This document shows positions 26,861 to 35,922 of a DNA stretch of 64,000 bases, piece after piece (position 1 is the stretch's first letter; each line of letters begins with the position of its first letter). Source of the stretch: Sedimentibacter sp. MB31-C6 (GTDB taxonomy: Bacteria > Bacillota > Clostridia > Tissierellales > Sedimentibacteraceae); contig NZ_CP142396.1 in assembly GCF_035934735.1 (NCBI RefSeq), positions 1,054,001-1,118,000 on the forward strand, written 5' to 3'. A program made the position numbers and the translations under genes. Below the pieces are notes generated by a model that was not told the DNA's origin, ran no database searches, and worked only from the letters and a program-made list of their open reading frames with translations.

Positions 26861-26911
26861 TCTGGTTTATTAATTTTGTTCCTTTTTTATCTGGTTTATT
26901 AATTTTGTTCC
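26854..26911. repeat. 29-bp perfect tandem duplication at end of DUF421 gene
   Basis: The unit beginning TTTTTTATCTGGTTTATTAA is present twice in direct succession (26854-26882 and 26883-26911). The second copy contains the last codons and stop of the convergent DUF421 gene; the first lies just beyond the stop. This looks like a recent slippage duplication. Confidence 0.9.
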
Positions 26912-27606
26912 TTTTTTATTTTAGATTTATCAACGGGCATTATAAATAAACTACCATTACTATCAATTTCAGCATAGGTTATATCTTTCAAATTTTTGTA
27001 GCCTTTCTTTTTTATTTCATTCTCTAACCATTTCACATCTAAATTAAATTCATCTAATGTTTTAGTATTCATTTTACCTTTGCTAATAACTTGAGTTGTA
27101 ATATTTTTGTTTGCCTTTATAGAATTATTTGAGTCTTTTTTTATATAATTTTGATATTCTACCTTTTTTAAAATATTTAGCTCTCCACTATTTTCGAGAA
27201 TTGCATAATCAACTTCTTCTATATTAAAAATATTAGACTTGCGTAACATCATATTTAATTCATCTATATTATATCTAGTTTTTACTAAGGCATCTTCAAT
27301 TAACTTACCTTGCTTTATTAAAATAGTAGGTCTACCATCAGTAAGTTCTCTTAATTTAATGGATTTTAAAGTTATATATTCTAATAATACCGTAAGTACA
27401 GACCACAATATTATACTATAAGTGCCTTGCAAAATTTGCAAATTACTATCTGTTACTAGTGATGCAGCCATAGAACCAATGGTTATACCTGTTACATAGT
27501 TAAAAAATGTCAAATGACTTAATTGTTTTTTCCCCATTACTCTAGTCATAATTATTAAAACTAGATAAGATACTAAAGTCCTTAATGTAATTTCTATCCA
27601 TGACAA
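26899..27606 (-). CDS. DUF421/YetF-type membrane protein
   Basis: A protein of about 235 residues. Three N-terminal transmembrane helices (about 4-80) include the conserved MGKKQLSHLTFFNYVTGITIGS segment. A soluble domain follows with GRPTILIKQGKLIEDAL, NIDELNMMLR and VDYAILENSGELNI, characteristic of YetF/YkjA-like DUF421 proteins. Several paralogues in spore formers are linked to sporulation or germination; the molecular function is unknown. I prefer the TTG at 27606, eight bases after AGGAG. A GTG three codons upstream overlaps the ribosome binding site. Confidence 0.85.
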   Translation of the reverse strand: MSWIEITLRTLVSYLVLIIMTRVMGKKQLSHLTFFNYVTGITIGSMAASLVTDSNLQILQGTYSIILWSVLTVLLEYITLKSIKLRELTDGRPTILIKQGKLIEDALVKTRYNIDELNMMLRKSNIFNIEEVDYAILENSGELNILKKVEYQNYIKKDSNNSIKANKNITTQVISKGKMNTKTLDEFNLDVKWLENEIKKKGYKNLKDITYAEIDSNGSLFIMPVDKSKIKKEQN

Positions 27607-27728
27607 TATAATCACTCCTATAAAATGATTTAAATTTTTAAGCCTTAGTTAATTATTTATTATAGTATCTTATCTATTTTATATTTAATTATTCTAAGTT
27701 CTGTATATATTAAATCAAAATATATAAA

Positions 27729-27766
27729 TTAGCCACTAAGAATTATTTTTGACTTTTAGTGGCTAA
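27729..27766 (-). terminator. Terminator of cysK-cysE
   Basis: TTAGCCACTAA and TTAGTGGCTAA form a perfect 11-bp stem downstream of cysE on its strand, with an AT-rich tail. Confidence 0.75.
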
Positions 27767-27790
27767 TAATTTTCATACAATTTTAACTTA

Positions 27791-28348
27791 TTATATTACA
27801 TATTCCATTAAATTTATTATTCTTTTATCTTTTTTAACTTCTTTTCCTGGTATTCCTACTACTGTTGAATTTGGACTAGTATCTTTCAGAACAACTGCAT
27901 TTGCACCAACCCTCGTTCCTGAAGCTATATAAATATTACCAAGTATCTTTGCTGAAGACCCTATTGTAACATTATCTCCTACTGTAGGATGCCTCTTTCC
28001 TTTTTCATTGCCTGTTCCTCCTAGTGTTGCACCATGGAACATTGTAACATTATCGCCAACTATAGCTGTTTCTCCAATAACAACACCCATTCCATGATCT
28101 ATAAATAATCCCTTGCCTATTGTAGCTCCAGGATGTATTTCAATTCCTGTCCAAAACCTTCCTATATTGGAAATCAATCTAGCCATGAAAAATAAATTTT
28201 TATTATAAAACTTGTTTGATATCCTATAAGCTATAATAGCCTTTATATGAGGATATAAAAGAAATACTTCAAGCCTGTTTCTTGCTGCTGGATCTCTATC
28301 AAAAACAGAATCTATATCACTTATTATTGATTTAATAAATTTTATCAA
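27791..28348 (-). CDS. cysE: Serine O-acetyltransferase
   Basis: A 185-residue enzyme of the short CysE class. An alpha-helical N-terminus ([20 protein letters not shown]) is followed by a left-handed beta-helix of hexapeptide repeats ([29 protein letters not shown]). The His residues in IDHGMG and FHGAT form the usual acetyl-CoA/serine site. It makes O-acetylserine, the substrate of the CysK encoded 106 bases upstream. Both are expressed from one Cys-specific T-box leader. Confidence 0.94.
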   Translation of the reverse strand: MIKFIKSIISDIDSVFDRDPAARNRLEVFLLYPHIKAIIAYRISNKFYNKNLFFMARLISNIGRFWTGIEIHPGATIGKGLFIDHGMGVVIGETAIVGDNVTMFHGATLGGTGNEKGKRHPTVGDNVTIGSSAKILGNIYIASGTRVGANAVVLKDTSPNSTVVGIPGKEVKKDKRIINLMEYVI

Positions 28349-28454
28349 ATTATCATCCCTTTCTTTACATTTTGATTGCTTTTATAAACGTATTATGGAT
28401 TATTCCTAATATTGCCCAATAAGACACGATATCTTCACTTCGAAATACTATTCA

Positions 28455-29348
28455 TTAAATATAGCTTATAACTGACATATATTTTTCTCCACCATCTGGG
28501 GATATTGTAACAATTTTTTTATTTTCACCGTATTTTTCAGCAAGTTTCCTAGCTACCGCAACATTTGCTCCTGTAGAAATACCTACCAATATTCCTGTTT
28601 TAGCAGAAACCTCAACTGCTGTATCAATGGCTTCTTCATCTGATACCGTTAATATTTCATCTACATTGTCACCATTGTATGTTCCCGGTATAAAACCAGC
28701 ACCAATTCCTTGTATTTTGTGAGAAGATGGCTTTCCTCCCGATAAAACAGGAGATTTCTCAGGCTCAGAACCAGCAACAATAATATTTCGATTATATTCT
28801 TTCAGTTTTTTTGAAACACCTGACAATGTTCCACCTGTTCCCACTGCAGCTGTAAATATATCTAAATCATTAATTTGCTCAATTATCTCCTCTGCTGTTG
28901 TCATATAATGCATCTCAGGATTTGCCGGATTATTAAATTGATCAGGCATAAAGAATTTTTTGTCTTCCTTTAACATTTCATTAGCTCTTGCAATAGCTCC
29001 ATTCATACCTTTTTGACCTTCTGTCAAAATTAAAGTAGCTCCATATGCAGCTATTAAATTTCTTCTTTCTATGCTCATCGTTTCAGGCATTGTAATCATT
29101 ACTTTATATCCTTTAAGCCTTCCTATTAGTGCTAAACCTATACCTGTATTTCCACTAGTTGGCTCTACAATAATACTGTCATTTTTTAAATATCCTTTCT
29201 TTTCTGCATCAAGTATCATACCTAATGCAGTTCTATCCTTAATGCTTCCTCCTGGATTGAATTTTTCCATTTTTATAAAAATATTCTCGTTTGGTAATTG
29301 TACCATAGGAGTATTGCCTATTAATTTTAATGTGTTATAATTTTTCAT
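28455..29348 (-). CDS. cysK: Cysteine synthase (O-acetylserine sulfhydrylase)
   Basis: A 297-residue PLP enzyme joining O-acetylserine and sulfide to make cysteine. The Schiff-base Lys is in GSIKDRTAL (about residue 38), the substrate loop is PTSGNTGIGLAL, the phosphate-binding Gly loop is VGTGGTLSG, and the PLP-ring Ser is in the C-terminal TISPDGG. It is first in the operon after the T-box; cysE follows. Slightly shorter than E. coli CysK, normal for clostridial forms. Confidence 0.94.
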   Translation of the reverse strand: MKNYNTLKLIGNTPMVQLPNENIFIKMEKFNPGGSIKDRTALGMILDAEKKGYLKNDSIIVEPTSGNTGIGLALIGRLKGYKVMITMPETMSIERRNLIAAYGATLILTEGQKGMNGAIARANEMLKEDKKFFMPDQFNNPANPEMHYMTTAEEIIEQINDLDIFTAAVGTGGTLSGVSKKLKEYNRNIIVAGSEPEKSPVLSGGKPSSHKIQGIGAGFIPGTYNGDNVDEILTVSDEEAIDTAVEVSAKTGILVGISTGANVAVARKLAEKYGENKKIVTISPDGGEKYMSVISYI

Positions 29349-29422
29349 ATCTATCCATCCTTTTATTTTATTTTAACCACTAAAGAAGAAAATATCATCA
29401 TAGCAAATGCTTAGAACAACAT

Positions 29423-29700
29423 CAAAAAATAAAAACTCCATCTCAATAAAGAGACGGAGTATATCCGCGGTTCCACTCAAATTGGCATAAAGCCCACCTT
29501 TTCTAGCACCATCATGCTATACTTATTATAACGGATAAGTTCCGCAGCAGCCTACTTTATTCGGTGCTGTACTCCAAAGGGCACTTCATATATATATCCA
29601 ATAAGTATCCTTTCAGCCTTAAGACACTCTCTCTAAAAATTCAATATATATTACTTTCCTTCTTCCTCGTATTTCCTACTAATTTAGTTGGGTTTAATTT
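29423..29700 (-). promoter_or_regulatory. T-box leader of cysK-cysE (specifier TGC, Cys)
   Basis: The reverse strand carries GAGAGAGTGTC of stem I. The specifier TGC at 29583-29581 is in the context GAAG-TGC-CCTTTGGAG. The T-box core is the variant GTGGAACCGCGG (about 29479-29468), which needs a tRNA discriminator base different from the other leaders. The terminator ACTCCGTCTC/GAGATGGAGT ends in TTTTATTTTTT (29460-29423). It should switch on cysteine synthesis when tRNA-Cys is uncharged. Confidence 0.93.
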
Positions 29701-29706
29701 TTCTTT

Positions 29707-29735
29707 ATTATATTATATGACTTCCAAAAATGCAA
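29707..29735 (-). promoter_or_regulatory. Sigma-A promoter of cys leader
   Basis: TTGCAT (29735-29730), 17 bases, TATAAT (29712-29707) on the reverse strand, immediately upstream of the T-box and about 70 bases beyond the hypD stop. No clear terminator separates hypD from it. Confidence 0.8.
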
Positions 29736-29805
29736 CAGTTTTTTTGAAAAAATTTTATATTTTTATTTCTAGTATATATACGTGATTATAACTTCACATT
29801 TCAAA

Positions 29806-32178
29806 TTAGTTAAAGGTTTGTTCAGTTCTATCTATTATTTCATCTTGTAACGCTTTCTCTAAATTATTAAAGTGATCTGAATAACCTGCAACTCTAACAA
29901 TCAAATCTTTATAATCATCAGGATTCTTCTGAGCATCAAGAAGTACAGAACGATCCACAACATTAAATTGAATATGATGTCCCATCATTTTAAAATATGC
30001 TCTTATTAAGGAAGACATATTAACAATTCCTTCTTCTCCTTCTATTGATGATGGAGTAAACTTCTGATTCAATAATGTTCCACCCGTAGATGTATGCTCC
30101 ATCTTAGCACAGGATTTAATGACTGCTGTAGGTCCATTAACATCTGCTCCCTTTTCAGGAGATATACCGTCAGTAACTGGTTTTCCAGCTAATCTTCCAT
30201 TAGCTGATGCAGTCATTACAGATCCAAAATATACATGACATGTTGTAGGAAGCATATCAATTTGATATGTAGCCCCACAAACAGACTTTCTGCCTCTTAT
30301 TTTATCTCTTACATTTTTAAATATATCTAACATAATGTCATCTGCATAATCATCATCATTTCCATATTTAGGAGTATGATTTAAAACTAAGTTTTTAATC
30401 ATATCACATCCTTTAAAGTTAACATTTATTGCTTTTAAAAGTTCATTCATGTTAATTCTTTTTTTCTCAAATACATTGTACTTAATGGCCGCTAAGCAGT
30501 CTGTAATTGTTCCAATTCCAACTACTTGAATATATCTTGTATTATACTTAGAGCCACCAGCATTATAGTCCTTTCCACTTTCTTTGCAGCCCGTTGTTAA
30601 TACTGACATAAACGTTGATGGCATATGTTTAGCAAATATTTTTTCTATAACCTGGTTTCCCCTTATTTTGATGTTAATTATATAATCTAATTGTTTCATA
30701 AATGCATCATACAATTCATTATAGGATTTAAAATCTTCAGCATTTCCAGTTTTTAAACCTATCTGTTTATTTGTATATTTATCGAAACCATTATTCATAG
30801 TTAATTCAAATATTTTAGGAACGTTTAAATATCCAGTTAATACATATGCTTCTCTTCCATGACAACCTGTTTCAACACACCCACTTGATCCACCAAATCG
30901 AGCATCTTCTAAAGTTTTACCTGCATTTAAAAGTTCTTGAATTAATTCCTCTGTATTGTAAAATGCCGGCTGTCCCCAACCTTTTCTTGAAATTTCAACA
31001 GCCCTTTTTAGAAACTCTTGAGGATTTTTTTCACTAATCTGTACATTAGAACTTGGTTGTAATAATTTTAACTCATCCATAGTATCAAGAATCATATATG
31101 ATACATCATTTACTCCATTTTCTCCATTTAATGGATTTATGCCACCTGTGTTAATATTTGCAAAATCAGTATATGTTCCACTTTCTTTTAATGTTATACC
31201 AACTTTTGGAGGAGCAGGCTGATTATTAAACTTAATCCATAAGCATTCAAGTAATTCTCTTCCTTTATCATAATCAATTGTTTTATTTTCATATTCCTTC
31301 TTATAAAAAGGATAAATATATTGATCTAATTTACCGGGTGAAAATGCATCCCACGTATTTGTTTCAGTTGTTACACCTATATGAACAAACCAATACATCT
31401 GTAAAGCTTGTGCGAAAGTTTCAGGTTTATGAGCTGGGACAACATCACAATTTGAAGCTATCCATAAAAGTTCCTTTTTCCTTTGAATATTTGTTTCTTT
31501 AGAAGCTAATTCTCTTGCATATTTAGCATATCTTTGTCCATATATAATTATAGCATCACATGAAATAGCCATTCCTTCTAATTGAGCTTTTTTATCATAA
31601 GCATCATCATCATTTAAAAAATCCAACTTTTCAATTTCTTCTTCTATTTCCTTTTTAAAGTCTAAAAATCCCTTTTCATAAAATTTACTATCTGCTACTG
31701 TATGACCTGGTGCCCTTTGCTCCATAAACTCTGTAAACATACCAGCACTATAACAATCTTTCCATTCTGAAGTCATTGCTTCTAATATTTTGTACCTGGT
31801 AGACCTTTTTTCCCAATATGGTATTATTTTTTCTAACTGTATTTTCTTATCCTCTTCATTAACTTTAAAACTAATATATTTTCTATCATTCATCACTTCC
31901 ATATCTTCAATTGTATGGCAGCAAAGTTCAGGAAAAGTGGGAACAATTTGAGGACCTTCACTTTTTTCACCTACTATTAATTCATAATCACCTATATATA
32001 ATTTTCTTTTTTCCATTAAATTTTTAAAATTCAATGCCCTTAGAACAGGAGTTTCCACAGTTCCAAAATATTTTTCATAAAATTCTGTTTCTATTATTGC
32101 TCTTTCTAAACTAACTCTAGGCTGCGTAGATACACTTTCATTTCTTAATTTTTTAGTTCTATCTGTATAACCTCTCAT
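29806..32178 (-). CDS. hypD: Glycyl radical dehydratase, trans-4-hydroxyproline dehydratase type
   Basis: A 790-residue oxygen-sensitive glycyl radical enzyme, closely similar along its length to what I recall of C. difficile HypD, which dehydrates trans-4-hydroxy-L-proline to pyrroline-5-carboxylate. The thiyl-radical Cys434 and Glu436 lie in SSGCVETGC, Asp277 in NTWDAF, and Tyr450 in LTGY. The C-terminal radical-Gly loop is VRVAGYSDHFNNL. Other family blocks are NNQPAPPKVGITLKES, NINTGGIN and KSCAKMEHTSTGGTLLNQ. Three bases separate it from its activase gene. It links collagen-derived hydroxyproline to Stickland proline metabolism. Action on another hydroxyproline isomer cannot be excluded by sequence alone. 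Confidence 0.9.
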   Translation of the reverse strand: MRGYTDRTKKLRNESVSTQPRVSLERAIIETEFYEKYFGTVETPVLRALNFKNLMEKRKLYIGDYELIVGEKSEGPQIVPTFPELCCHTIEDMEVMNDRKYISFKVNEEDKKIQLEKIIPYWEKRSTRYKILEAMTSEWKDCYSAGMFTEFMEQRAPGHTVADSKFYEKGFLDFKKEIEEEIEKLDFLNDDDAYDKKAQLEGMAISCDAIIIYGQRYAKYARELASKETNIQRKKELLWIASNCDVVPAHKPETFAQALQMYWFVHIGVTTETNTWDAFSPGKLDQYIYPFYKKEYENKTIDYDKGRELLECLWIKFNNQPAPPKVGITLKESGTYTDFANINTGGINPLNGENGVNDVSYMILDTMDELKLLQPSSNVQISEKNPQEFLKRAVEISRKGWGQPAFYNTEELIQELLNAGKTLEDARFGGSSGCVETGCHGREAYVLTGYLNVPKIFELTMNNGFDKYTNKQIGLKTGNAEDFKSYNELYDAFMKQLDYIINIKIRGNQVIEKIFAKHMPSTFMSVLTTGCKESGKDYNAGGSKYNTRYIQVVGIGTITDCLAAIKYNVFEKKRINMNELLKAINVNFKGCDMIKNLVLNHTPKYGNDDDYADDIMLDIFKNVRDKIRGRKSVCGATYQIDMLPTTCHVYFGSVMTASANGRLAGKPVTDGISPEKGADVNGPTAVIKSCAKMEHTSTGGTLLNQKFTPSSIEGEEGIVNMSSLIRAYFKMMGHHIQFNVVDRSVLLDAQKNPDDYKDLIVRVAGYSDHFNNLEKALQDEIIDRTEQTFN

Positions 32179-32181
32179 TAA

Positions 32182-33084
32182 TTAACCTCCTATTTTAACT
32201 TCATATCCACATTTATCAAATATTTCCTTATAACTATTCATTATTTCATTAGTTGGTTTTGACATTTTATCCTCATCATAAAATATACCAAGTTTCTGGT
32301 ATTTATGTTTTGCAATATCATGATATGGAAGTAAATTAATCTTTTTAATATTTAACCCCTTAATTAGTTTTATAATTTTGAATATGTGTTCCTTATCAGC
32401 ATTTATCCCTTCAATAATAGGCAGTCTTAAATTTATATTATTATGTATTTTTGATAATTTGTTTAAATTATCTATAATATTCTTATTTGATATACCAATA
32501 TATTTCCTATGCTTTTCATCATTCATTAACTTTATATCATATAAAAATAAATCAGTATATTTAGCTGCTCTTTCTAAAACATCAAAATTAACCGCACCGC
32601 TTGTATCTACTGCAGTATGAATATTTTCATTTTTTAATTTTTTTAATAATTCTTCAGTAAAATCTATTTGAGCTAATGGTTCTCCACCAGAAAGTGTTAC
32701 GCCTCCATTTGACTGTTCATAAAAAATCTTGTCTTTCATAACCTCTTTTAATACATCCTGAACAGTATACTCATTGCCAGCAATTTCTCTAGCCCCTGGA
32801 ATACAATATATTACACATTTATTACAGAATGTACATTTCTCTATAACAGTTGTTAAAATATCATTCTCTATTTTTATTGCTTGTGTTGGACATATTTCCT
32901 TACACTTTCCACATAAAACACACTTTTCCTTATCGTAAAGCATTTCTTTTTTAAAATTCTGGCTCTCAGGATTATGACACCATTTACATTTCAATGGACA
33001 ACCTTTAAAAAATACAGTTGTTCTAATTCCAGGACCATCATGAATAGAAAATTTTTGTATGTTAAAAATTATAGCCTTATTCAT
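32182..33084 (-). CDS. hypE: Glycyl radical enzyme activase
   Basis: A 300-residue radical SAM enzyme that installs the glycyl radical on the dehydratase encoded next to it. The SAM-cluster motif is C-x3-C-x2-C in GCPLKCKWCHNPES, preceded by FSIHDGPGIRTTVFFKG. An inserted ferredoxin-like domain carries two cysteine sets (CVLCGKCKEICP and CTFCNKCVIYC), as in the two-auxiliary-cluster activases of dehydratases. GGVTLSGGEPLAQ follows. I use the ATG at 33084, seven bases after GGAG; a TTG one codon earlier is also possible. Confidence 0.93.
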   Translation of the reverse strand: MNKAIIFNIQKFSIHDGPGIRTTVFFKGCPLKCKWCHNPESQNFKKEMLYDKEKCVLCGKCKEICPTQAIKIENDILTTVIEKCTFCNKCVIYCIPGAREIAGNEYTVQDVLKEVMKDKIFYEQSNGGVTLSGGEPLAQIDFTEELLKKLKNENIHTAVDTSGAVNFDVLERAAKYTDLFLYDIKLMNDEKHRKYIGISNKNIIDNLNKLSKIHNNINLRLPIIEGINADKEHIFKIIKLIKGLNIKKINLLPYHDIAKHKYQKLGIFYDEDKMSKPTNEIMNSYKEIFDKCGYEVKIGG

Positions 33085-33119
33085 CAATTTACTCCATAAT
33101 TATTTTAATATAATAATTG

Positions 33120-33138
33120 AAAGCAATTTACATGCCAA
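33120..33138 (-). promoter_or_regulatory. Candidate sigma-54 (-24/-12) promoter of hypE-hypD
   Basis: On the reverse strand TTGGCATG-TAAA-TTGCTTT matches the sigma-54 consensus TGGCACG-N4-TTGCW with one deviation, and the GG and GC dinucleotides are exactly 12 bases apart. It lies 36 bases upstream of the hypE start. The approximately 130 bases further upstream contain TTTTAC direct repeats that could be activator sites, but these are not convincing alone. Confidence 0.7.
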
Positions 33139-33275
33139 TTTTGAATTATTAATTTCCCTTGATTTTACAAGATTTTACTATTATTTTGATTTACCTGTAT
33201 AAATTTCAATACATGGAAACGCCGAATTTTTTTACAGTTGTAATAATAAATTAGCAAAATATAGGCATGTCATAA

Positions 33276-33326
33276 AATCAAAAATACTGAGACTATTAGG
33301 ACATAATCTCAGTATTTTTGATTTTA
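33276..33326 (-). terminator. Terminator at the end of the Nudix gene
   Basis: AAAATCAAAAATACTGAGA pairs with TCTCAGTATTTTTGATTTT around a 14-base loop; the stem is about 19 bp. It includes the last codons and stop of the Nudix gene and terminates leftward transcription ahead of the hyp promoter. Confidence 0.8.
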
Positions 33327-33922
33327 TTTATAAAGCTATATGTTATTTTAGCAGTAAGTCCCCAAATTATATAATCATTATATTTATAAAAATAAACTGG
33401 ATACTTTATATTTTCCCAGTTGTAATTCTCTCCATTATTTATCATATGATGAGGGAAATCATCATCTGCTTCTGGACGATAGTTTATATAGTATTTCTCT
33501 GGTTCATTTTCCATAAAAAAAGATAACGGTACAAAAAAGAGCTCAGAAACTTCATCTTTGTTAAAATCCATTTTATAATAATCTTCATTTTTTATATGTC
33601 CAAGAAATGAATATACAAATGATCCACTTTTACTAGATGCATAGTCAAGTTCTGTGATTATATCTATATTATCTTTTGATACTCCTATTTCTTCCCACGT
33701 TTCTCTTATTGCTGCTTCCTTCGGCAATTCATTAGCTTCAATCTTTCCTCCAGGAAATGATATTTCACCTGGTTGCCTAATATTTTTTGATCTTACTTCA
33801 TAAATTAAATTTAATTCATTGTTTATCTCTATTATTGGTACTAATATAGAAAAGCTTATTTCTTCATCTATTGGTTTTGGAATGTTGTTCTTTAATCTTT
33901 CTTTAATTTTTTTTATATTCAT
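33296..33922 (-). CDS. Nudix hydrolase, CoA-pyrophosphatase type
   Basis: A 208-residue hydrolase. The Nudix box GGKIEANELPKEAAIRETW continues into EEIG and supplies the Mg-binding Glu residues. It is preceded by the CoA-pyrophosphatase (NudL/YeaB, UPF0035) block YEVRSKNIRQPGEISFPGG, which distinguishes this subgroup from general Nudix enzymes. The likely reaction is cleavage of CoA or acyl-CoA to 3',5'-ADP and phosphopantetheine. Four bases separate it from the upstream TMEM165-type gene, so the two are cotranscribed, although no functional link is evident. Confidence 0.85.
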   Translation of the reverse strand: MNIKKIKERLKNNIPKPIDEEISFSILVPIIEINNELNLIYEVRSKNIRQPGEISFPGGKIEANELPKEAAIRETWEEIGVSKDNIDIITELDYASSKSGSFVYSFLGHIKNEDYYKMDFNKDEVSELFFVPLSFFMENEPEKYYINYRPEADDDFPHHMINNGENYNWENIKYPVYFYKYNDYIIWGLTAKITYSFINKIKNTEIMS

Positions 33923-33926
33923 TATG

Positions 33927-34580
33927 TTACCTTTTTTTTATTTTTAGTATTTGTAAAAATGAAATCAATATAATAATAATAATTAGTATACTTTGATAAA
34001 TATAGTTACTTTTAAATATCTCAAGAGTAGTAATAATCTTAGTTACACCAAATATTATAAATATTGTTCCAGATATTATTTTTATTATAAATGAAGGTAT
34101 ATGTTTAGTCAATGTTGTTCCAACAATTATTCCTAATATTCCTTCTGCTAGCATAGCTGCAATGGAACCAAATAATATCATTAAATGATATTTTCCTTCC
34201 ATAGCCAATGTCATAGCAGTTAATTGAGTTTTGTCCCCTAATTCACCTAAAAAAAACGTTAAAGCAACTGTTAATACAGGACTGAATTTACATTTTTTGC
34301 TTTTTTCTGTTTCACAATCTTCATCTGCAAATGAAAAAAATCCGAAAACTATGAATATAAACCCTGCAAATACTTGTAGTAATTCATTTGCAACAATGTT
34401 TGATATATAACTTCCAATTATTATAGCTAATCCATGATTCAATGTCACACCAATAAAAATACCAATAAGAACTTTAACCATAGAAAACCTAGCAGCTAAG
34501 GTCATAAGCATTACCTGTGTTTTATCTCCTAGCTCTGCTACGAAAATTAGAAAAAATGTTTCTATAAATTCATGTAACAT
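33927..34580 (-). CDS. TMEM165/GDT1-family cation exporter
   Basis: A 217-residue membrane protein with six or seven transmembrane helices. It contains the two inverted family motifs AELGDKTQVMLM (near residue 17) and GELGDKTQLTAM (near 135), whose Glu and Asp residues bind the divalent cation. Bacterial members mostly export Mn2+, sometimes Ca2+. I start at the ATG at 34580 behind GGGGG, which places the first motif at the usual distance. An in-frame ATG 28 codons upstream has no ribosome binding site. I looked for a yybP-ykoY Mn2+ riboswitch upstream and did not find one. Confidence 0.87.
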   Translation of the reverse strand: MLHEFIETFFLIFVAELGDKTQVMLMTLAARFSMVKVLIGIFIGVTLNHGLAIIIGSYISNIVANELLQVFAGFIFIVFGFFSFADEDCETEKSKKCKFSPVLTVALTFFLGELGDKTQLTAMTLAMEGKYHLMILFGSIAAMLAEGILGIIVGTTLTKHIPSFIIKIISGTIFIIFGVTKIITTLEIFKSNYIYQSILIIIIILISFLQILKIKKR

Positions 34581-34718
34581 TATTGCCCCCGTATATAATA
34601 TTTTACATAAAATACTCTTTAATAAATTAGTATTATATATTATAATATTTGATGTAATAAACAATAAGAACTCTTTTTTTATTTCTATGCATTATATAAC
34701 TTTAGGGGGGACTATGAA

Positions 34719-35816
34719 TTGAATATATTAATAACAACTGCACCTTTTGGAAATGGTCATAAAATGGTTGCGACAGCATTAAAAAATGCGTTTATAAACA
34801 AAGGATATTCAAATGTTTTTGTCGTAGATTTATTTACAGAATCTCATCCACATATAACGGAAACAATAAAAAAAGCATATATAAAAAGTTATGAATTTGG
34901 AGAAGCATATTCTTTGTTATATTATGGGTCAGAAAAACTTACAGATAAAAAAATTATTGAGTTATATAGAAATTTCGGGTTAAACAAACTTAATGAAATA
35001 TCTAAAAAAGTTAAACCAGATATAATAATAAACACATTTCCAATATTAGCATCATTAAAAGTAAAAAATGATAATAAAGAAAATATACCTGTTTTCAACA
35101 TTGTTACAGATTTTTATGTACACAAACTATGGCTTAGTGAAGAAATAGATAAATTTTATATTGCAACTAGCGAACTTCAAGAAGAACTTAAGAAATTAAA
35201 TGTTCCAATAGAAAAAACCGTAGTTTCAGGTATACCAATAAGAGATGCATTTGAAGAGATGGATAATATTAATAAACTATACAAAAAATATAATTTTAAA
35301 AAAACGAAAAAAATTGTTTTAATCAATGCAGGAGCATTTGGTGTTTTAAAAGATATAAAAAAAATATGTGTGGAGTTATGCCAATACAACAGAATACAAG
35401 TAGCTGTAGTATGTGGTAATAATCATGATTTAAAATTGCAACTTGAATCATTAAAAATAAAGAACCTAAAGGTTTTTGGTTTTACTGAAAGTATTCATGA
35501 GTTGTATAAAATTTCTACATGTATGATTACAAAATCTGGTGGAATAACATTAAGCGAAGCCCTGGCAGTTCAAATTCCTTTAATAATTTTTAAACCTGTC
35601 CCAGGACAAGAAAAAGAGAATGCTTTATATTTTGAAAAAAAGGGAGCTGCAATTATAGCCAAAAATTCAAATGAAGTTATAAATGGAACTTTAGAATTAA
35701 TTAGCAACCAGACCATATTAAACGCTATGAGGAAAAACATGAAGAAAATGTTTAATAAATCATCTACTGAAATCATAGTAGATGATGTAGTTGGTAGTAT
35801 AAAAAAGATAATTTAA
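34719..35816 (+). CDS. MGDG-synthase-like glycosyltransferase (processive diacylglycerol type)
   Basis: A 365-residue GT28-fold glycosyltransferase. The N-terminal MGDG-synthase domain has TTAPFGNGHKMVATAL and a conserved INTFPI region. The C-terminal nucleotide-sugar domain has GGITLSEALAVQIPLIIFKPVPGQEKENA, the UDP-sugar-binding block of UgtP/MurG-like enzymes. The likely role is transfer of glucose or galactose to diacylglycerol for membrane glycolipids or lipoteichoic acid anchors. The start is TTG at 34719, preceded by GGGGGG; the ATG five bases earlier is out of frame and closes at once. Confidence 0.85.
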   Translation: MNILITTAPFGNGHKMVATALKNAFINKGYSNVFVVDLFTESHPHITETIKKAYIKSYEFGEAYSLLYYGSEKLTDKKIIELYRNFGLNKLNEISKKVKPDIIINTFPILASLKVKNDNKENIPVFNIVTDFYVHKLWLSEEIDKFYIATSELQEELKKLNVPIEKTVVSGIPIRDAFEEMDNINKLYKKYNFKKTKKIVLINAGAFGVLKDIKKICVELCQYNRIQVAVVCGNNHDLKLQLESLKIKNLKVFGFTESIHELYKISTCMITKSGGITLSEALAVQIPLIIFKPVPGQEKENALYFEKKGAAIIAKNSNEVINGTLELISNQTILNAMRKNMKKMFNKSSTEIIVDDVVGSIKKII

Positions 35817-35826
35817 CTCCTTTATT

Positions 35827-35878
35827 AACAAATCTCCACTCAAACATCTAACTGTAATAGTGGAGATTTGTTTTTATT
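35827..35878 (+). terminator. Terminator of glycosyltransferase gene
   Basis: AACAAATCTCCACT pairs with AGTGGAGATTTGTT, followed by TTTTATTATT. Confidence 0.85.
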
Positions 35879-35922
35879 ATTAAGTTTAAAATAAGAAAAC
35901 TATTTAAACATTTAGCTTGAAT

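Noticed and set aside
34581-34718. Mn2+ (yybP-ykoY) riboswitch before the TMEM165-type gene
   Set aside because: Looked for and not found; the interval is plain AT-rich DNA holding two divergent starts.
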